The notes under the pieces were generated by a model. That model had not been told where the DNA came from. It ran no database searches and saw nothing but the letters and a program-made list of their open reading frames with translations. 50,135 bases of DNA from Bacteroidota bacterium. Its GTDB lineage: Bacteria; Bacteroidota; Bacteroidia; Chitinophagales; Saprospiraceae. The position numbers were made by a program, and so were the translations under genes. Of the stretch, positions 34,150 to 41,747 are shown piece after piece (the stretch's first letter is position 1; the number at the start of each line of letters is the position of its first letter). The DNA lies in the NCBI GenBank assembly GCA_029567325.1, contig JAKQLF010000116.1, positions 1 to 50,135 on the forward strand, written 5' to 3'.

Positions 34150-34431
34150 ATGATAAAATACAGAGTACATAACGACAGGGGATTTATTGAAACAACCGAT
34201 GTTGATTTCGCAAAGCAGATGAATAACGGCACATTGGCAGGAGTTGAAGTAATAGAATTTGCTCTTACAACATCAGAAAGCATTGATAAAAGGGCAACGT
34301 ATCAGGCAGAATGCGACCACATCACAGCCGAAATTATGAGGCGCAAACTGATTGGTGATTTATCAGTGGAAGAGGAAGCAGACTTGGTTTCACAATTAAC
34401 CCAAAAATCAATACAAATAAAACAATTATAA
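34150..34431 (+). CDS. Small tail-tip associated protein (unknown)
   Basis: A 93-residue protein between the receptor-binding and fibre genes. A β N-terminus (YRVHNDRGFIETTDVDFA) is followed by a coiled-coil-like helix to the C-terminus. No family recognised. Position suggests a fibre chaperone or linker. Confidence 0.55.
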   Translation: MIKYRVHNDRGFIETTDVDFAKQMNNGTLAGVEVIEFALTTSESIDKRATYQAECDHITAEIMRRKLIGDLSVEEEADLVSQLTQKSIQIKQL

Positions 34432-34433
34432 TC

Positions 34434-35648
34434 ATGGCAAAATTAAGTCTATTAAAAACAGCGACAGGGGAGTTTGGAACCCCTCAAGTCAATCATGCTT
34501 CATTGGGAATCAATACAAATGAAGAAGTAGTGCTCATTCATGAGAACGGAGATGAAGAAGTCATTGGAGGGGATTCGGGAGCAACAACAGATAGAACTAT
34601 ATATCTAAATCAAGACCTTGCAATGAGTATTGAAGCCCGTAAAATGTTTAAAACCAAGGCAAAAGCAGATGTTTGGTTGGCAACATTAACGGGAGATGAT
34701 GCCCCGTCAGAATCAAATCATTGGACAATTCAAACAGGAGGGGGTTTCATTGATGAGGATTGGTTGATATATCAATACATTGACATCCAACTACAGGCAG
34801 GAACTCGTGTAAAATCAGTGACAGGGGCTTTCAAGCCTGCCACTCCCGCTGATGCTTTATTGGATGCAGTAATTATTGGTGGGACAATATCAACTGTATA
34901 TATTGCTGAAGATACGATTTTGAACATTCAAAATTGTACGATTGACAAGCTATTGCCTGTGGTAGATGATACTGACGGGCATTTAAAATTGACGGAGTGT
35001 TATGTATTCGGAGGGGATTTCAGTAACACATTGATTGTCGGTGAGTGGGAAAGGGTACAATTCATTGCAAGAGTGGATGACATCACAAATTTGTCACACA
35101 TTGGTACAAATGGAGTAGTGAGATGTCATTTTGTTTCCGCACCAACATCATATAATAATTTTGTTATTTCAGACTTACCATATATTCTACTGTATGCAAC
35201 AGGTTCTTTTGAATCACTTACAATAGAATCCGATGTGGTGTTATTCGATAGTAGTATTTTGGTTGAGGATTTGACGGTATCAGCTCAGCTGGATGTAGAT
35301 GGTTCTTTCATCTCATCCACCGCTTTCAAAATCACGGCAAACACTACCAAGCTGACTAATAGCAAGGTGGTTGGTGTTATTGCCTTGACCAATGCTGCAG
35401 AGATTAAAACAACAAATAGCGTGGTTAAAAATAACATTCAGTTGAATGACACCTCAACTGCAACCATTAAACAAGGAACTGTCCTGCTTGGAACAATTAC
35501 ACAGGTTGACCCAACCACAACCATTACAGATGAGCGGTTTGTAGTATTGCAATTCGTGGATAATGCGGCTGCGGTAGCAGGGGGATTGGTGGTTGGTAGT
35601 ATGTATTGGAATACAACTTCATCAGCGATTAAAATAGTGACGGCATAA
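34434..35648 (+). CDS. Tail fibre/appendage protein, β-helix-like
   Basis: A 404-residue protein starting at an AATC-ATG. A short N-terminal adaptor (LKTATGEFGTPQVNHASLGI) precedes many short strands with Val/Ile/Thr and Asn turns (about 130-360), as in right-handed β-helix fibres. The C-terminal run AAAVAGGLVVGSMYWNTTSS is common at the ends of phage fibre proteins. Likely a side appendage that binds a host polysaccharide. No catalytic motif seen. Confidence 0.7.
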   Translation: MAKLSLLKTATGEFGTPQVNHASLGINTNEEVVLIHENGDEEVIGGDSGATTDRTIYLNQDLAMSIEARKMFKTKAKADVWLATLTGDDAPSESNHWTIQTGGGFIDEDWLIYQYIDIQLQAGTRVKSVTGAFKPATPADALLDAVIIGGTISTVYIAEDTILNIQNCTIDKLLPVVDDTDGHLKLTECYVFGGDFSNTLIVGEWERVQFIARVDDITNLSHIGTNGVVRCHFVSAPTSYNNFVISDLPYILLYATGSFESLTIESDVVLFDSSILVEDLTVSAQLDVDGSFISSTAFKITANTTKLTNSKVVGVIALTNAAEIKTTNSVVKNNIQLNDTSTATIKQGTVLLGTITQVDPTTTITDERFVVLQFVDNAAAVAGGLVVGSMYWNTTSSAIKIVTA

Positions 35649-35689
35649 AATGTAGGTAATATTAACAATAACAATGAAAGGAGGAGGGA

Positions 35690-36022
35690 ATGGTTGAAGT
35701 AATTATGTCAATTGGAGCAGGGATTGTAACAATTGTTCTAACAGTTTTAGGTTTCTTTTTGATGCGGTATGTAAGAAGTCAGGACACAAAAAATGAAAGA
35801 TTTTTTGCTGCTATTGACAGACTTGAGGAAACAAGTAATTTAATTAAGCTAATGATTGAAAAACAAAATTACTCGTGTATCAATAAGATGGACAGAGTAG
35901 AATCCCATGTACTTACTCATGAAAAGAGAGTAACCAAGTTGGAAAAGGTTACGGAAACCCATTCAAAACAAATCGGAGGGCATAATGTACTATTGAAAAA
36001 ACTTAAATCAAAAACAGCATGA
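35690..36022 (+). CDS. Membrane-anchored coiled-coil protein, lysis region
   Basis: A 110-residue protein with one N-terminal membrane helix (residues about 5-26, IGAGIVTIVLTVLGFFLM) and a coiled-coil rest (FFAAIDRLEETSNLIKLM...). The layout resembles XhlA-like accessory lysis proteins that partner a holin. Strong SD AAAGGAGGAGG before it; its stop overlaps the next start as ATGA (36019-36022). Confidence 0.65.
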   Translation: MVEVIMSIGAGIVTIVLTVLGFFLMRYVRSQDTKNERFFAAIDRLEETSNLIKLMIEKQNYSCINKMDRVESHVLTHEKRVTKLEKVTETHSKQIGGHNVLLKKLKSKTA

Positions 36023-36249
36023 AAAATTTAAAATTTGGGTTAAAAGAATATTTCAAACCCACACCAAAAACATTGAGAATCATTGGAGATGCCTGTCTTA
36101 CAGTTGCTCTGTTTCTCCCTTCAATTGGGTTTATATCAGGATTAACTTGGTTACCTATTGTAGTGTTGATTTTCAGTATAGTGGGAAAATTATTGACCAA
36201 TATGTTTAGTGAAAAAGAAAAGAGAGGAGGGGAAGATGTTGCGATGTAA
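36019..36249 (+). CDS. Holin candidate, two membrane helices
   Basis: A 76-residue protein with two membrane helices (about 22-44 and 45-64) and a charged C-terminus (EKEKRGGED). This is the layout of class II holins; it sits between the coiled-coil gene and the endolysin, and overlaps the endolysin start by 14 bp. It should open the inner membrane at lysis time. Confidence 0.75.
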   Translation: MKNLKFGLKEYFKPTPKTLRIIGDACLTVALFLPSIGFISGLTWLPIVVLIFSIVGKLLTNMFSEKEKRGGEDVAM

Positions 36250-36883
36250 AGTATTAACAAGATTTACAAGTCCTGACCAACTCAGAAACATAGTTTTGAT
36301 AGAGGAGCAGATGGATGCGTGGGGTATTTTCAACATATATGCCCGAAGGGGTTTACTTACTATTGTAGGTAAAGAATCAGGATTCATTCCGAAATCAGAA
36401 TATAGCTACAAAGGAACTCCTAATAATAGACTACGTTCATTGTTTGGAAGTAAATTATCCAAATATTCTGAAGAAGCATTGACTGAATTAAAAAGAAATG
36501 ATGTTGCTTTTTATGAAGCTATATATGGAGGTAGATATGGGAACAAAGAGTATGGAGATGGATACAAGTACAGAGGCAGGGGGTTCAATCAAAACACTTT
36601 TAAAAGTCTGTACGAAAAATTATCACAGGCACTCAATCTTGATTTGGTAAGTAGTCCTGATTTAATGAATACCCCGGAAGTTGCAGCCATGGCATATATG
36701 TACTTCATTAGCAATAGATTCAAAACTATTCCAAAAGATATGTCCGTAAGAAATATCAATGGTTTCACAGACCTTGATTCTGCTGTGTATACTATATTCC
36801 GAGCCAATGCAGGGTGGTTAAATACACCTACAAAAGAGGGATTGGAAAGAGCATATACTTTTAGTAAGTTATTCATTTATTAA
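36236..36883 (+). CDS. Endolysin, GH19-like glycosidase
   Basis: A 215-residue lysozyme-like enzyme. The catalytic region has VGKESGFIPKSEYSYKG (candidate catalytic Glu) and YGGRYGNKEYGDGYKYRGRG, the YRGRG-x-(I/N)-Q run of GH19 chitinase-type phage lysins, then helices to the end. The ATG at 36236 is preferred over an upstream GTG because GGAGGGG lies just ahead of it. No signal peptide is seen, so export depends on the holin. Confidence 0.83.
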   Translation: MLRCKVLTRFTSPDQLRNIVLIEEQMDAWGIFNIYARRGLLTIVGKESGFIPKSEYSYKGTPNNRLRSLFGSKLSKYSEEALTELKRNDVAFYEAIYGGRYGNKEYGDGYKYRGRGFNQNTFKSLYEKLSQALNLDLVSSPDLMNTPEVAAMAYMYFISNRFKTIPKDMSVRNINGFTDLDSAVYTIFRANAGWLNTPTKEGLERAYTFSKLFIY

Positions 36884-36898
36884 TTAAATTCAGAACCC

Positions 36899-37531
36899 AT
36901 GGAAAATTTAATCAAAAAAATATGGGACTTCTTAAAAAGCAGAAGTCCCTATGTGATTGTAATTGCAATTCTTATACTTATCATTTTTTTACAAAAGTCA
37001 TGTGGTCACAAATGCCCGGAACAAAAGGTACTTTATAAAACGGATACTATTACTAAATATGACACGACTTTAATAATAAGAACAGAATACACTCCTAAAT
37101 GGATTACAAGATACGAATACATATTTGAACCAGAATTCTTTTTCACTCCGGTTGATTCTGCAGCAATATTGAAAGAGTTTTTAGCAAGTTATATTTACCA
37201 AGACACTTTACTAAATGATTCAACTGCTTTTATTTATATCCGGGATTCAATTACACGAAACCAAATGGTGTCAAGGAGTTGGGAGTACAAAGATAGAACC
37301 CCCACTCAGATTATCACAAATACAACAATGATAGATGCCGGGTTAAAATGGAATATGGGGATAGGAGGATTTGTTGGAGGCAATTTAAACCGATTTGATG
37401 CCGGGGTTGGTCTTGTATTATCTACAAAAAACCACGGATTATATCAGGTTGAGTACTGCTTTTTTGATAAATCATTCAGAGTAGGGATGTATTGGAATTT
37501 AAGAAAACAAAGACATGAAAATAAAAATTAG
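36899..37531 (+). CDS. Spanin-like envelope protein
   Basis: A 210-residue protein with a cytoplasmic basic start, one membrane helix (about 18-34), a periplasmic region of helices and strands (about 35-155), and a C-terminal β-strand set (KWNMGIGGFVGGNLNRFDAG...) that could insert in or lie on the outer membrane. It directly follows the endolysin. A single gene that spans the envelope fits a unimolecular spanin, but no true lipobox is present (the local run is LQKSC). The call is inference by topology and position. Confidence 0.55.
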   Translation: MENLIKKIWDFLKSRSPYVIVIAILILIIFLQKSCGHKCPEQKVLYKTDTITKYDTTLIIRTEYTPKWITRYEYIFEPEFFFTPVDSAAILKEFLASYIYQDTLLNDSTAFIYIRDSITRNQMVSRSWEYKDRTPTQIITNTTMIDAGLKWNMGIGGFVGGNLNRFDAGVGLVLSTKNHGLYQVEYCFFDKSFRVGMYWNLRKQRHENKN

Positions 37532-38498
37532 TGATTCATATAGGTATGCAATATGTCCATGCCATATTCAACAATGGTGTATGGAGTTATTAAAATTCAC
37601 CGGGGCTGAATATATCCCGGAATCCTCTAATGTATATGCGGACATTGGTATCAATGTAAAAGAGAATGTTGGAATATCAGTATTTGTAGATTTGAGTGAC
37701 CCTTGGTCCTTGGTCAATACTTTGAATGTAGATTTATTGGTGGATGAGAGTTTAAAAAATATGCTTGAAGTACCATTTGTAGCCCCTTCTGTAGCTTTCA
37801 AAAATAGTTCAGATAAAGGATTGGCTTGGATTGATTCATTTGATGTTTACACCTCGTTTATAGCAAACAAGCCCGTTCAAGAGTACATTGTTCCTCATTT
37901 GAAGCATGCTAAATACATATACACTCCTCATTCATTACCTTTCGATACATTTTTTAATTCGGGTAAGGAAAGAGAGTATGATGTGTTTTTCAGTGGAGCC
38001 ATGGACCCGAAATGGTATCCACTCCGGAACAAAATTCAAAGAGCTTTACAAAATGCTCCTCAAATTAAACAACAATACTCTCCTATATGTGGAAACAAAG
38101 CAAAGGAGATTATTCAAACACATGAAGTATCAAAAGAGGAAATGATTGTTCAGTTTGAGAAACAGTTGTTTGAATTTGCTAATAAGTTGAGAAATGCTAA
38201 GTGTACTCTATTTGACGGAACAATTTTTAACATTCCGGTTAAAAAGTACATTGAATCAATGGCCTGTGGTTGTTTGGTATTTGCTCCTTTGCCTATTGAT
38301 TCAGAAGTATTGGGGTATGTGGATGGTGAGAACATGATAATTATAAATGATACCAATTATATGGATTTGTTGAACTATTACTTAGCTCATCCCGTGGAGA
38401 TGAAACGTATCACAGACAATGCCTATCAATTGTATTTGGAAAAGTATACCTGTGAAAAGTCTGTAGAAATATTTATGCAAAAATTACAATCAAAATGA
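37515..38498 (+). CDS. Glycosyltransferase, GT-B type (CgeB-like)
   Basis: A 327-residue protein whose C-terminal half has the nucleotide-sugar-binding end of GT-B enzymes: KKYIESMACGCLVFAPLP, DGENMIIINDTNYMDLLNYY and a final helix, resembling the CgeB-type glycosyltransferase group. Its start overlaps the spanin-like gene by 17 bp and its stop overlaps the next glycosyltransferase by 4 bp (ATGA). It probably decorates virion protein, DNA or a host glycan; the acceptor is unknown. Confidence 0.75.
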   Translation: MKIKISDSYRYAICPCHIQQWCMELLKFTGAEYIPESSNVYADIGINVKENVGISVFVDLSDPWSLVNTLNVDLLVDESLKNMLEVPFVAPSVAFKNSSDKGLAWIDSFDVYTSFIANKPVQEYIVPHLKHAKYIYTPHSLPFDTFFNSGKEREYDVFFSGAMDPKWYPLRNKIQRALQNAPQIKQQYSPICGNKAKEIIQTHEVSKEEMIVQFEKQLFEFANKLRNAKCTLFDGTIFNIPVKKYIESMACGCLVFAPLPIDSEVLGYVDGENMIIINDTNYMDLLNYYLAHPVEMKRITDNAYQLYLEKYTCEKSVEIFMQKLQSK

Positions 38499-39937
38499 AA
38501 AAGAGAACAGTTTCAATAGTGGTAACAGCCCGAAACAATGGTAAATATTTAAAAGAGTGTTTGGAATCCTGTTTAAATCAAACAGTTAAACCAATAGACA
38601 TAATTTATTCCGATGATTGTAGTACAGACAATTCTATAAAAATAGCTTCAAAATTGAAAGGTATTACAATAGTCCCACATATAAAGCATGTGGGGGTTGT
38701 GATAGCCCGGAATGCCGGGGTCTTAGCAACTAAAGGAACGATTTTAGTTCATGTTGACGGAGATGATATTTTACCAACTGATTTTTTAGAAAAACACTTA
38801 ACTACTTTAACTGATGAAACCCCCTTTGTATATTGTGCTGCTCAAGCTTTTGGTACTCATAATACATTGTGGAATGTTCATGAATGGGGTAAATTGTTTT
38901 TATGGCATCAAAATTTTGTGAATACTTCATGCATGGTATGGAAAGATAAATTTATTGAAGCAGGAATGTGGTTGGAAACTTGTGAAAACACAATGTGGGA
39001 TTGGAGTTTAGCAATCAGGTTGAGCAGATTAGGAACTCCGGCAAAATCTCCTGCTGTTCTATTATATAGACAACATCCTGAAAGTTATTCTGAATCCCAC
39101 GAAAGAGCACAGACTGATGGAATTGTTAAAATCAATATAAATATTAGAAGATGCTTAGTGACAATGTCAATCGGATTAATCTATTCAGGCAGATTGGAAA
39201 CACTAATGCCATATTGGTTGGATGCATTATTGAATGACATTTCCATATTAAAAAACAAGCCTCAATTAATAATTGTAAACAACAGTCAAAGACCATTGAA
39301 TTGGATTACATCATATCATAAACAGTTTTTCAGTGAAGTCATTGTCTTGAAAGGTGTTCCACAGATTCAATTCAAAGAAGAAAAGGAACGGAGAATCAAA
39401 GTATCCCAATTAATGGCAGATTGTAGTAACATGATTATGAAAAGAGCAACCGGGGAGTTGATTCACTTCCGGGAGGATGATATGATAACAAACAAAGGAG
39501 CATTTGAAAAGCTATTTAATTTTATAACTGACATTACTGTTGATAAGAAACGAGCAGGGGTGGGAGCATTATATTTAAACCGACATTGGAATAGGATAGT
39601 AGGAGGAATTTATAACACAACTAATCCTCAACAAACTCAAGATTTCAAAGAATCTGAAATTACTACACTAAAACCGGTGCAAGTTGATTATACAGGAACC
39701 GGTTGTCTTTTGTTTTGGAAAGACCTTTGTCCTCCAAGATTTTTTCCACAAATCAATAATATTAATGCTCATGATTGGCGGTTTGGAATGGATATAAAAG
39801 CACTTGGTAAAACTTTATATATTTTACCGGATGCAATTTGTCGTCATTACAAAAGTATACACTTTGATTATTTGGAGCCTGATGCAAAAACAACTTTAAT
39901 CACTCCTCCGACTACGTTTTCTAAAATTAGCAGATAA
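38495..39937 (+). CDS. Two-domain GT-A family 2 glycosyltransferase
   Basis: A 480-residue protein with a GT2 domain in the first half: VSIVVTARNNGKYLKECLES, DDCSTDNS, and the metal-binding DxD in VHVDGDD. The second half (about 240-460) reads like another GT-A domain (LIIVNNSQ; ELIHFREDDM as DxD-like; WRFGMDI). Double-domain GT2 enzymes can build a repeating glycan. It is the last gene of the plus-strand block; repeat element D begins right after its stop. Confidence 0.82.
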   Translation: MKKRTVSIVVTARNNGKYLKECLESCLNQTVKPIDIIYSDDCSTDNSIKIASKLKGITIVPHIKHVGVVIARNAGVLATKGTILVHVDGDDILPTDFLEKHLTTLTDETPFVYCAAQAFGTHNTLWNVHEWGKLFLWHQNFVNTSCMVWKDKFIEAGMWLETCENTMWDWSLAIRLSRLGTPAKSPAVLLYRQHPESYSESHERAQTDGIVKININIRRCLVTMSIGLIYSGRLETLMPYWLDALLNDISILKNKPQLIIVNNSQRPLNWITSYHKQFFSEVIVLKGVPQIQFKEEKERRIKVSQLMADCSNMIMKRATGELIHFREDDMITNKGAFEKLFNFITDITVDKKRAGVGALYLNRHWNRIVGGIYNTTNPQQTQDFKESEITTLKPVQVDYTGTGCLLFWKDLCPPRFFPQINNINAHDWRFGMDIKALGKTLYILPDAICRHYKSIHFDYLEPDAKTTLITPPTTFSKISR

Positions 39938-40035
39938 AACAGGCTTAATTAGAAGCGATTGTAGGCGATAAAAAGATAAATTAATAGTAAGCATCCACCA
40001 AAAATTTGGAGGGCAAAAACAGCCTCTAAATCAAT
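39938..40035 (+). repeat. Structured intergenic repeat element, copy D
   Basis: It exactly fills the gap between two convergent stop codons. The first part matches copy C base for base over 25 bp from 39942. AGGCT (39941-39945) pairs with AGCCT (40021-40025) as an outer stem, and CC-CCAAA / TTTGG-GG forms an inner hairpin near 39994-40012. Its core (39985-40019) is the inverse of the core of copy B 420 bp away, so the two flank the 40036-40353 gene. It could act as a two-way terminator, but it lacks a clean T-run. Confidence 0.72.
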
Positions 40036-40353
40036 TTACTTCTTTTTTATAAAAATTGCTTCAAATCCGAGTTCGTTAGTCAATGCCAAGATTAATGCCT
40101 TCGCTCCATTTTCAGACAAAAAAATTTCAGTTAGGTGGAGTTTATTATGGAACAAATAAGAGTACGCTCTTGGATTTTTGTCTCCTTTGTCAACACTTTT
40201 AAACTGTACTTTGAATCTTGTTGGATTTGGATTTTTGACATTTTTACTATATTGACATTGAAGTACGGAAATACTTCTATTTGTCAATTTTACGACTGTT
40301 CCATTCTTAAATTGGGTCAATTTTACCGGTTCATTTTCAATAATTAATGGCAT
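40036..40353 (-). CDS. Hypothetical protein flanked by inverted repeats D and B
   Basis: A 105-residue protein on the minus strand, the last gene of the recombination operon. β-rich first half (NGTVVKLTNRSISVLQCQYS), then LSENGAKALILALTNELG as a helix and a Lys-rich end. I recognise no family. It is bounded by copy D at its 3' side and copy B at its 5' side, like a one-gene cassette. The 40-nt leader between copy B and its ATG is A-rich with no SD. Confidence 0.6.
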   Translation of the reverse strand: MPLIIENEPVKLTQFKNGTVVKLTNRSISVLQCQYSKNVKNPNPTRFKVQFKSVDKGDKNPRAYSYLFHNKLHLTEIFLSENGAKALILALTNELGFEAIFIKKK

Positions 40354-40399
40354 AAATTTTGTTGTTTTTTGATTGATTTTTTGGCTGTTATTTTTTTGA

Positions 40400-40532
40400 T
40401 ACTAAAAACATGACACCTCGTATAACGCATTTTAAGGCTGTTTTTTGCCACTCAAATTTTTGGTGGATAGTTAGTACGTCTGAAAATAGTTCGTGGAAAT
40501 TCCTCTGATACCAACGGTTGTAGAGAGGGGTC
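40400..40532 (+). repeat. Structured intergenic repeat element, copy B
   Basis: Second copy of element A, in the same orientation on the plus strand, 37.9 kb away. The outer stem again forms from CCTC-TATAACG (40416-40427) and CG-GTTGTA...GAGG (40515-40528). It has a well-formed inner hairpin CCAC-CAA / TTG-GTGG (40448-40466). It overlaps the 3' end of the minus-strand gene at 40452-40784, giving that gene its last 26 or so codons and stop, and is the leader of the minus-strand gene at 40353. Function unknown. Confidence 0.75.
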
Positions 40533-40784
40533 AAATGGCTGTAGAAAAAATTGAAAATCCGGGTATAAATTGCGTAATTCTATTAGTTTTTGTAGTGATT
40601 TTGTGACATCAGAATATTGGGTGGCCATGGTTACATTTACAGTTTTTTTGAGTCTTCCCGGAGACTCAATGTGCCAAAACTTGGTGGAATCATTTGATGA
40701 TTTAATAAAAATCACATCAGGATTTCTGTTCCAAATAATTTCGGAATTTGAAAATTTTTGTTTTATTATGGTCTGTTTTTTCAT
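40452..40784 (-). CDS. Hypothetical protein with C-terminus in repeat B
   Basis: A 110-residue protein. The ATG at 40784 overlaps the upstream stop as TGATG; a GTG just before it is less likely. The first part is β-rich (SEIIWNRNPDVIFIKSSND) with a helix QYSDVTKSLQKLIELRNL. The last part (FDPSLQPLVSEEFPRTIF...) is encoded by repeat B, so its ending may be the result of an insertion of that element. No family recognised. Confidence 0.55.
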   Translation of the reverse strand: MKKQTIIKQKFSNSEIIWNRNPDVIFIKSSNDSTKFWHIESPGRLKKTVNVTMATQYSDVTKSLQKLIELRNLYPDFQFFLQPFDPSLQPLVSEEFPRTIFRRTNYPPKI

Positions 40785-41020
40785 CACGAAATCAAATAAA
40801 ATAGAAATTTAAAAAACCACCGGGGGTTTTTGTCTTGGTGTTTTTCAATCTGATTTATAAATGACATAACAATAATCCATAGGCCTATAATCACGCAACA
40901 GAATCCAATTATATAATATGGAATAGTTTTTTCCATCATAAATAAAACTCCTGTTAAAATATAGAGCACTCCAAACATAAATAAAGAAAGTATACAAAAA
41001 GCAACAAATACTTTTTTCAT
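40784..41020 (-). CDS. Small membrane protein, two helices
   Basis: A 78-residue protein with two membrane helices (about 4-28 and 35-57) and a short charged tail ending NPRWFFKFLFYLIS. It resembles the product of the next gene upstream (41026-41265) in topology and in its end (RPKWLWKCLYSIVKK), so the two are probably paralogues. Role unknown; such phage membrane proteins may act in superinfection exclusion or membrane anchoring. Confidence 0.6.
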   Translation of the reverse strand: MKKVFVAFCILSLFMFGVLYILTGVLFMMEKTIPYYIIGFCCVIIGLWIIVMSFINQIEKHQDKNPRWFFKFLFYLIS

Positions 41021-41025
41021 AGCAA

Positions 41026-41265
41026 TTATTTTTTAACGATACTATATAAACATTTCCATAACCATTTAGGTCGTAATTTGGTAGAATACGCTCTAATAAT
41101 TTGCCTATCAAATACCATAAGTCCACACCAAAAGGATACAATAAAGGAAATAATTCCCAAGGTTATCCCGGGAATCCCTGTTTCAATTATTAAAATAATA
41201 GTGATGCAAAAACAGCAAATTGAGGCAAAAAATAAAAATAATTTTGTAATCATTTTGTTAATCAT
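41026..41265 (-). CDS. Small membrane protein, paralogue of the gene downstream
   Basis: The ATG at 41265 gives 79 residues and overlaps the preceding stop by 8 bp; an ATG at 41253 is the alternative. A longer frame to 41313 would overlap the coiled-coil gene by 56 bp and is unlikely. Two membrane helices (about 5-25 and 30-48) are followed by a basic tail LRPKWLWKCLYSIVKK. It shares topology and tail with 40784-41020. Confidence 0.55.
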   Translation of the reverse strand: MINKMITKLFLFFASICCFCITIILIIETGIPGITLGIISFIVSFWCGLMVFDRQIIRAYSTKLRPKWLWKCLYSIVKK

Positions 41266-41515
41266 TAAATAGTAATGGATAATCATTTTGTAATTTTTCG
41301 GAAGCATCTTCAATCTTTATTTTTAAATCTGTAATGGCTGATTCCATTTCTGATTTTTTTACCTCCGCCTGTTTCAGAGTTGAACAATTGAATTCAGTTT
41401 TCAGGATTTCCATTTGACTTTCCTTTTGCCCTTTCAATTCAGCAAGTCTGTTTTTTGTTTTGTCAATTTTGCTTTTTATTTCAAGCAATTCCTCGGGAGT
41501 GATTTGTGTTGTCAT
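41258..41515 (-). CDS. Small coiled-coil protein next to SbcCD genes
   Basis: An 85-residue protein, almost entirely a two-segment coiled coil (EELLEIKSKIDKTKNRLAEL and KKSEMESAITDLKIKIED) joined by a Cys-containing turn (EFNCSTLKQAE). It lies two genes downstream of the Rad50 N-half and one after SbcD. A structural part of the split Rad50 assembly is possible, since the C-half protein has too short a coil to match the N-half; this is speculation from layout. Confidence 0.6.
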   Translation of the reverse strand: MTTQITPEELLEIKSKIDKTKNRLAELKGQKESQMEILKTEFNCSTLKQAEVKKSEMESAITDLKIKIEDASEKLQNDYPLLFND

Positions 41516-41516
41516 T

Positions 41517-41747
41517 TTATGTCATTTTTATAAATAATATATCAGTATTTTTTTGTTTACAGCAGGGGTTGGTGGGGCATTTTTCTTCTGAAAATAAAAA
41601 ATAACAGCGGTTCCTCTCATTGCTGCAACTATCTTTTGAACAATTTTCAATATTAAAATATGTTCCTGTGAAAATATCTTTTACAATATCCCCTTCTTGT
41701 ATCTCAATAGGAGGGGTTGAAAATAAAGGGCATTCAATTGTTTTCAT
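41517..41747 (-). CDS. Cys-rich small protein (GD-x-C cluster family)
   Basis: A 76-residue protein with nine Cys. It has the pattern EGDIV-x5-GTYFNIE followed by NRCYFLFSEEKC-x4-CC and NTDILFIKM. The product of 44236-44466 has the same order (GKVVKFQG; NNCYFRDKNC-x4-C; KTDVIFKQV), and the frameshifted gene at 10513 a looser form. Likely a small metal-binding module; role unknown. Its start overlaps the SbcD stop as TAATG. Confidence 0.6.
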   Translation of the reverse strand: MKTIECPLFSTPPIEIQEGDIVKDIFTGTYFNIENCSKDSCSNERNRCYFLFSEEKCPTNPCCKQKNTDILFIKMT

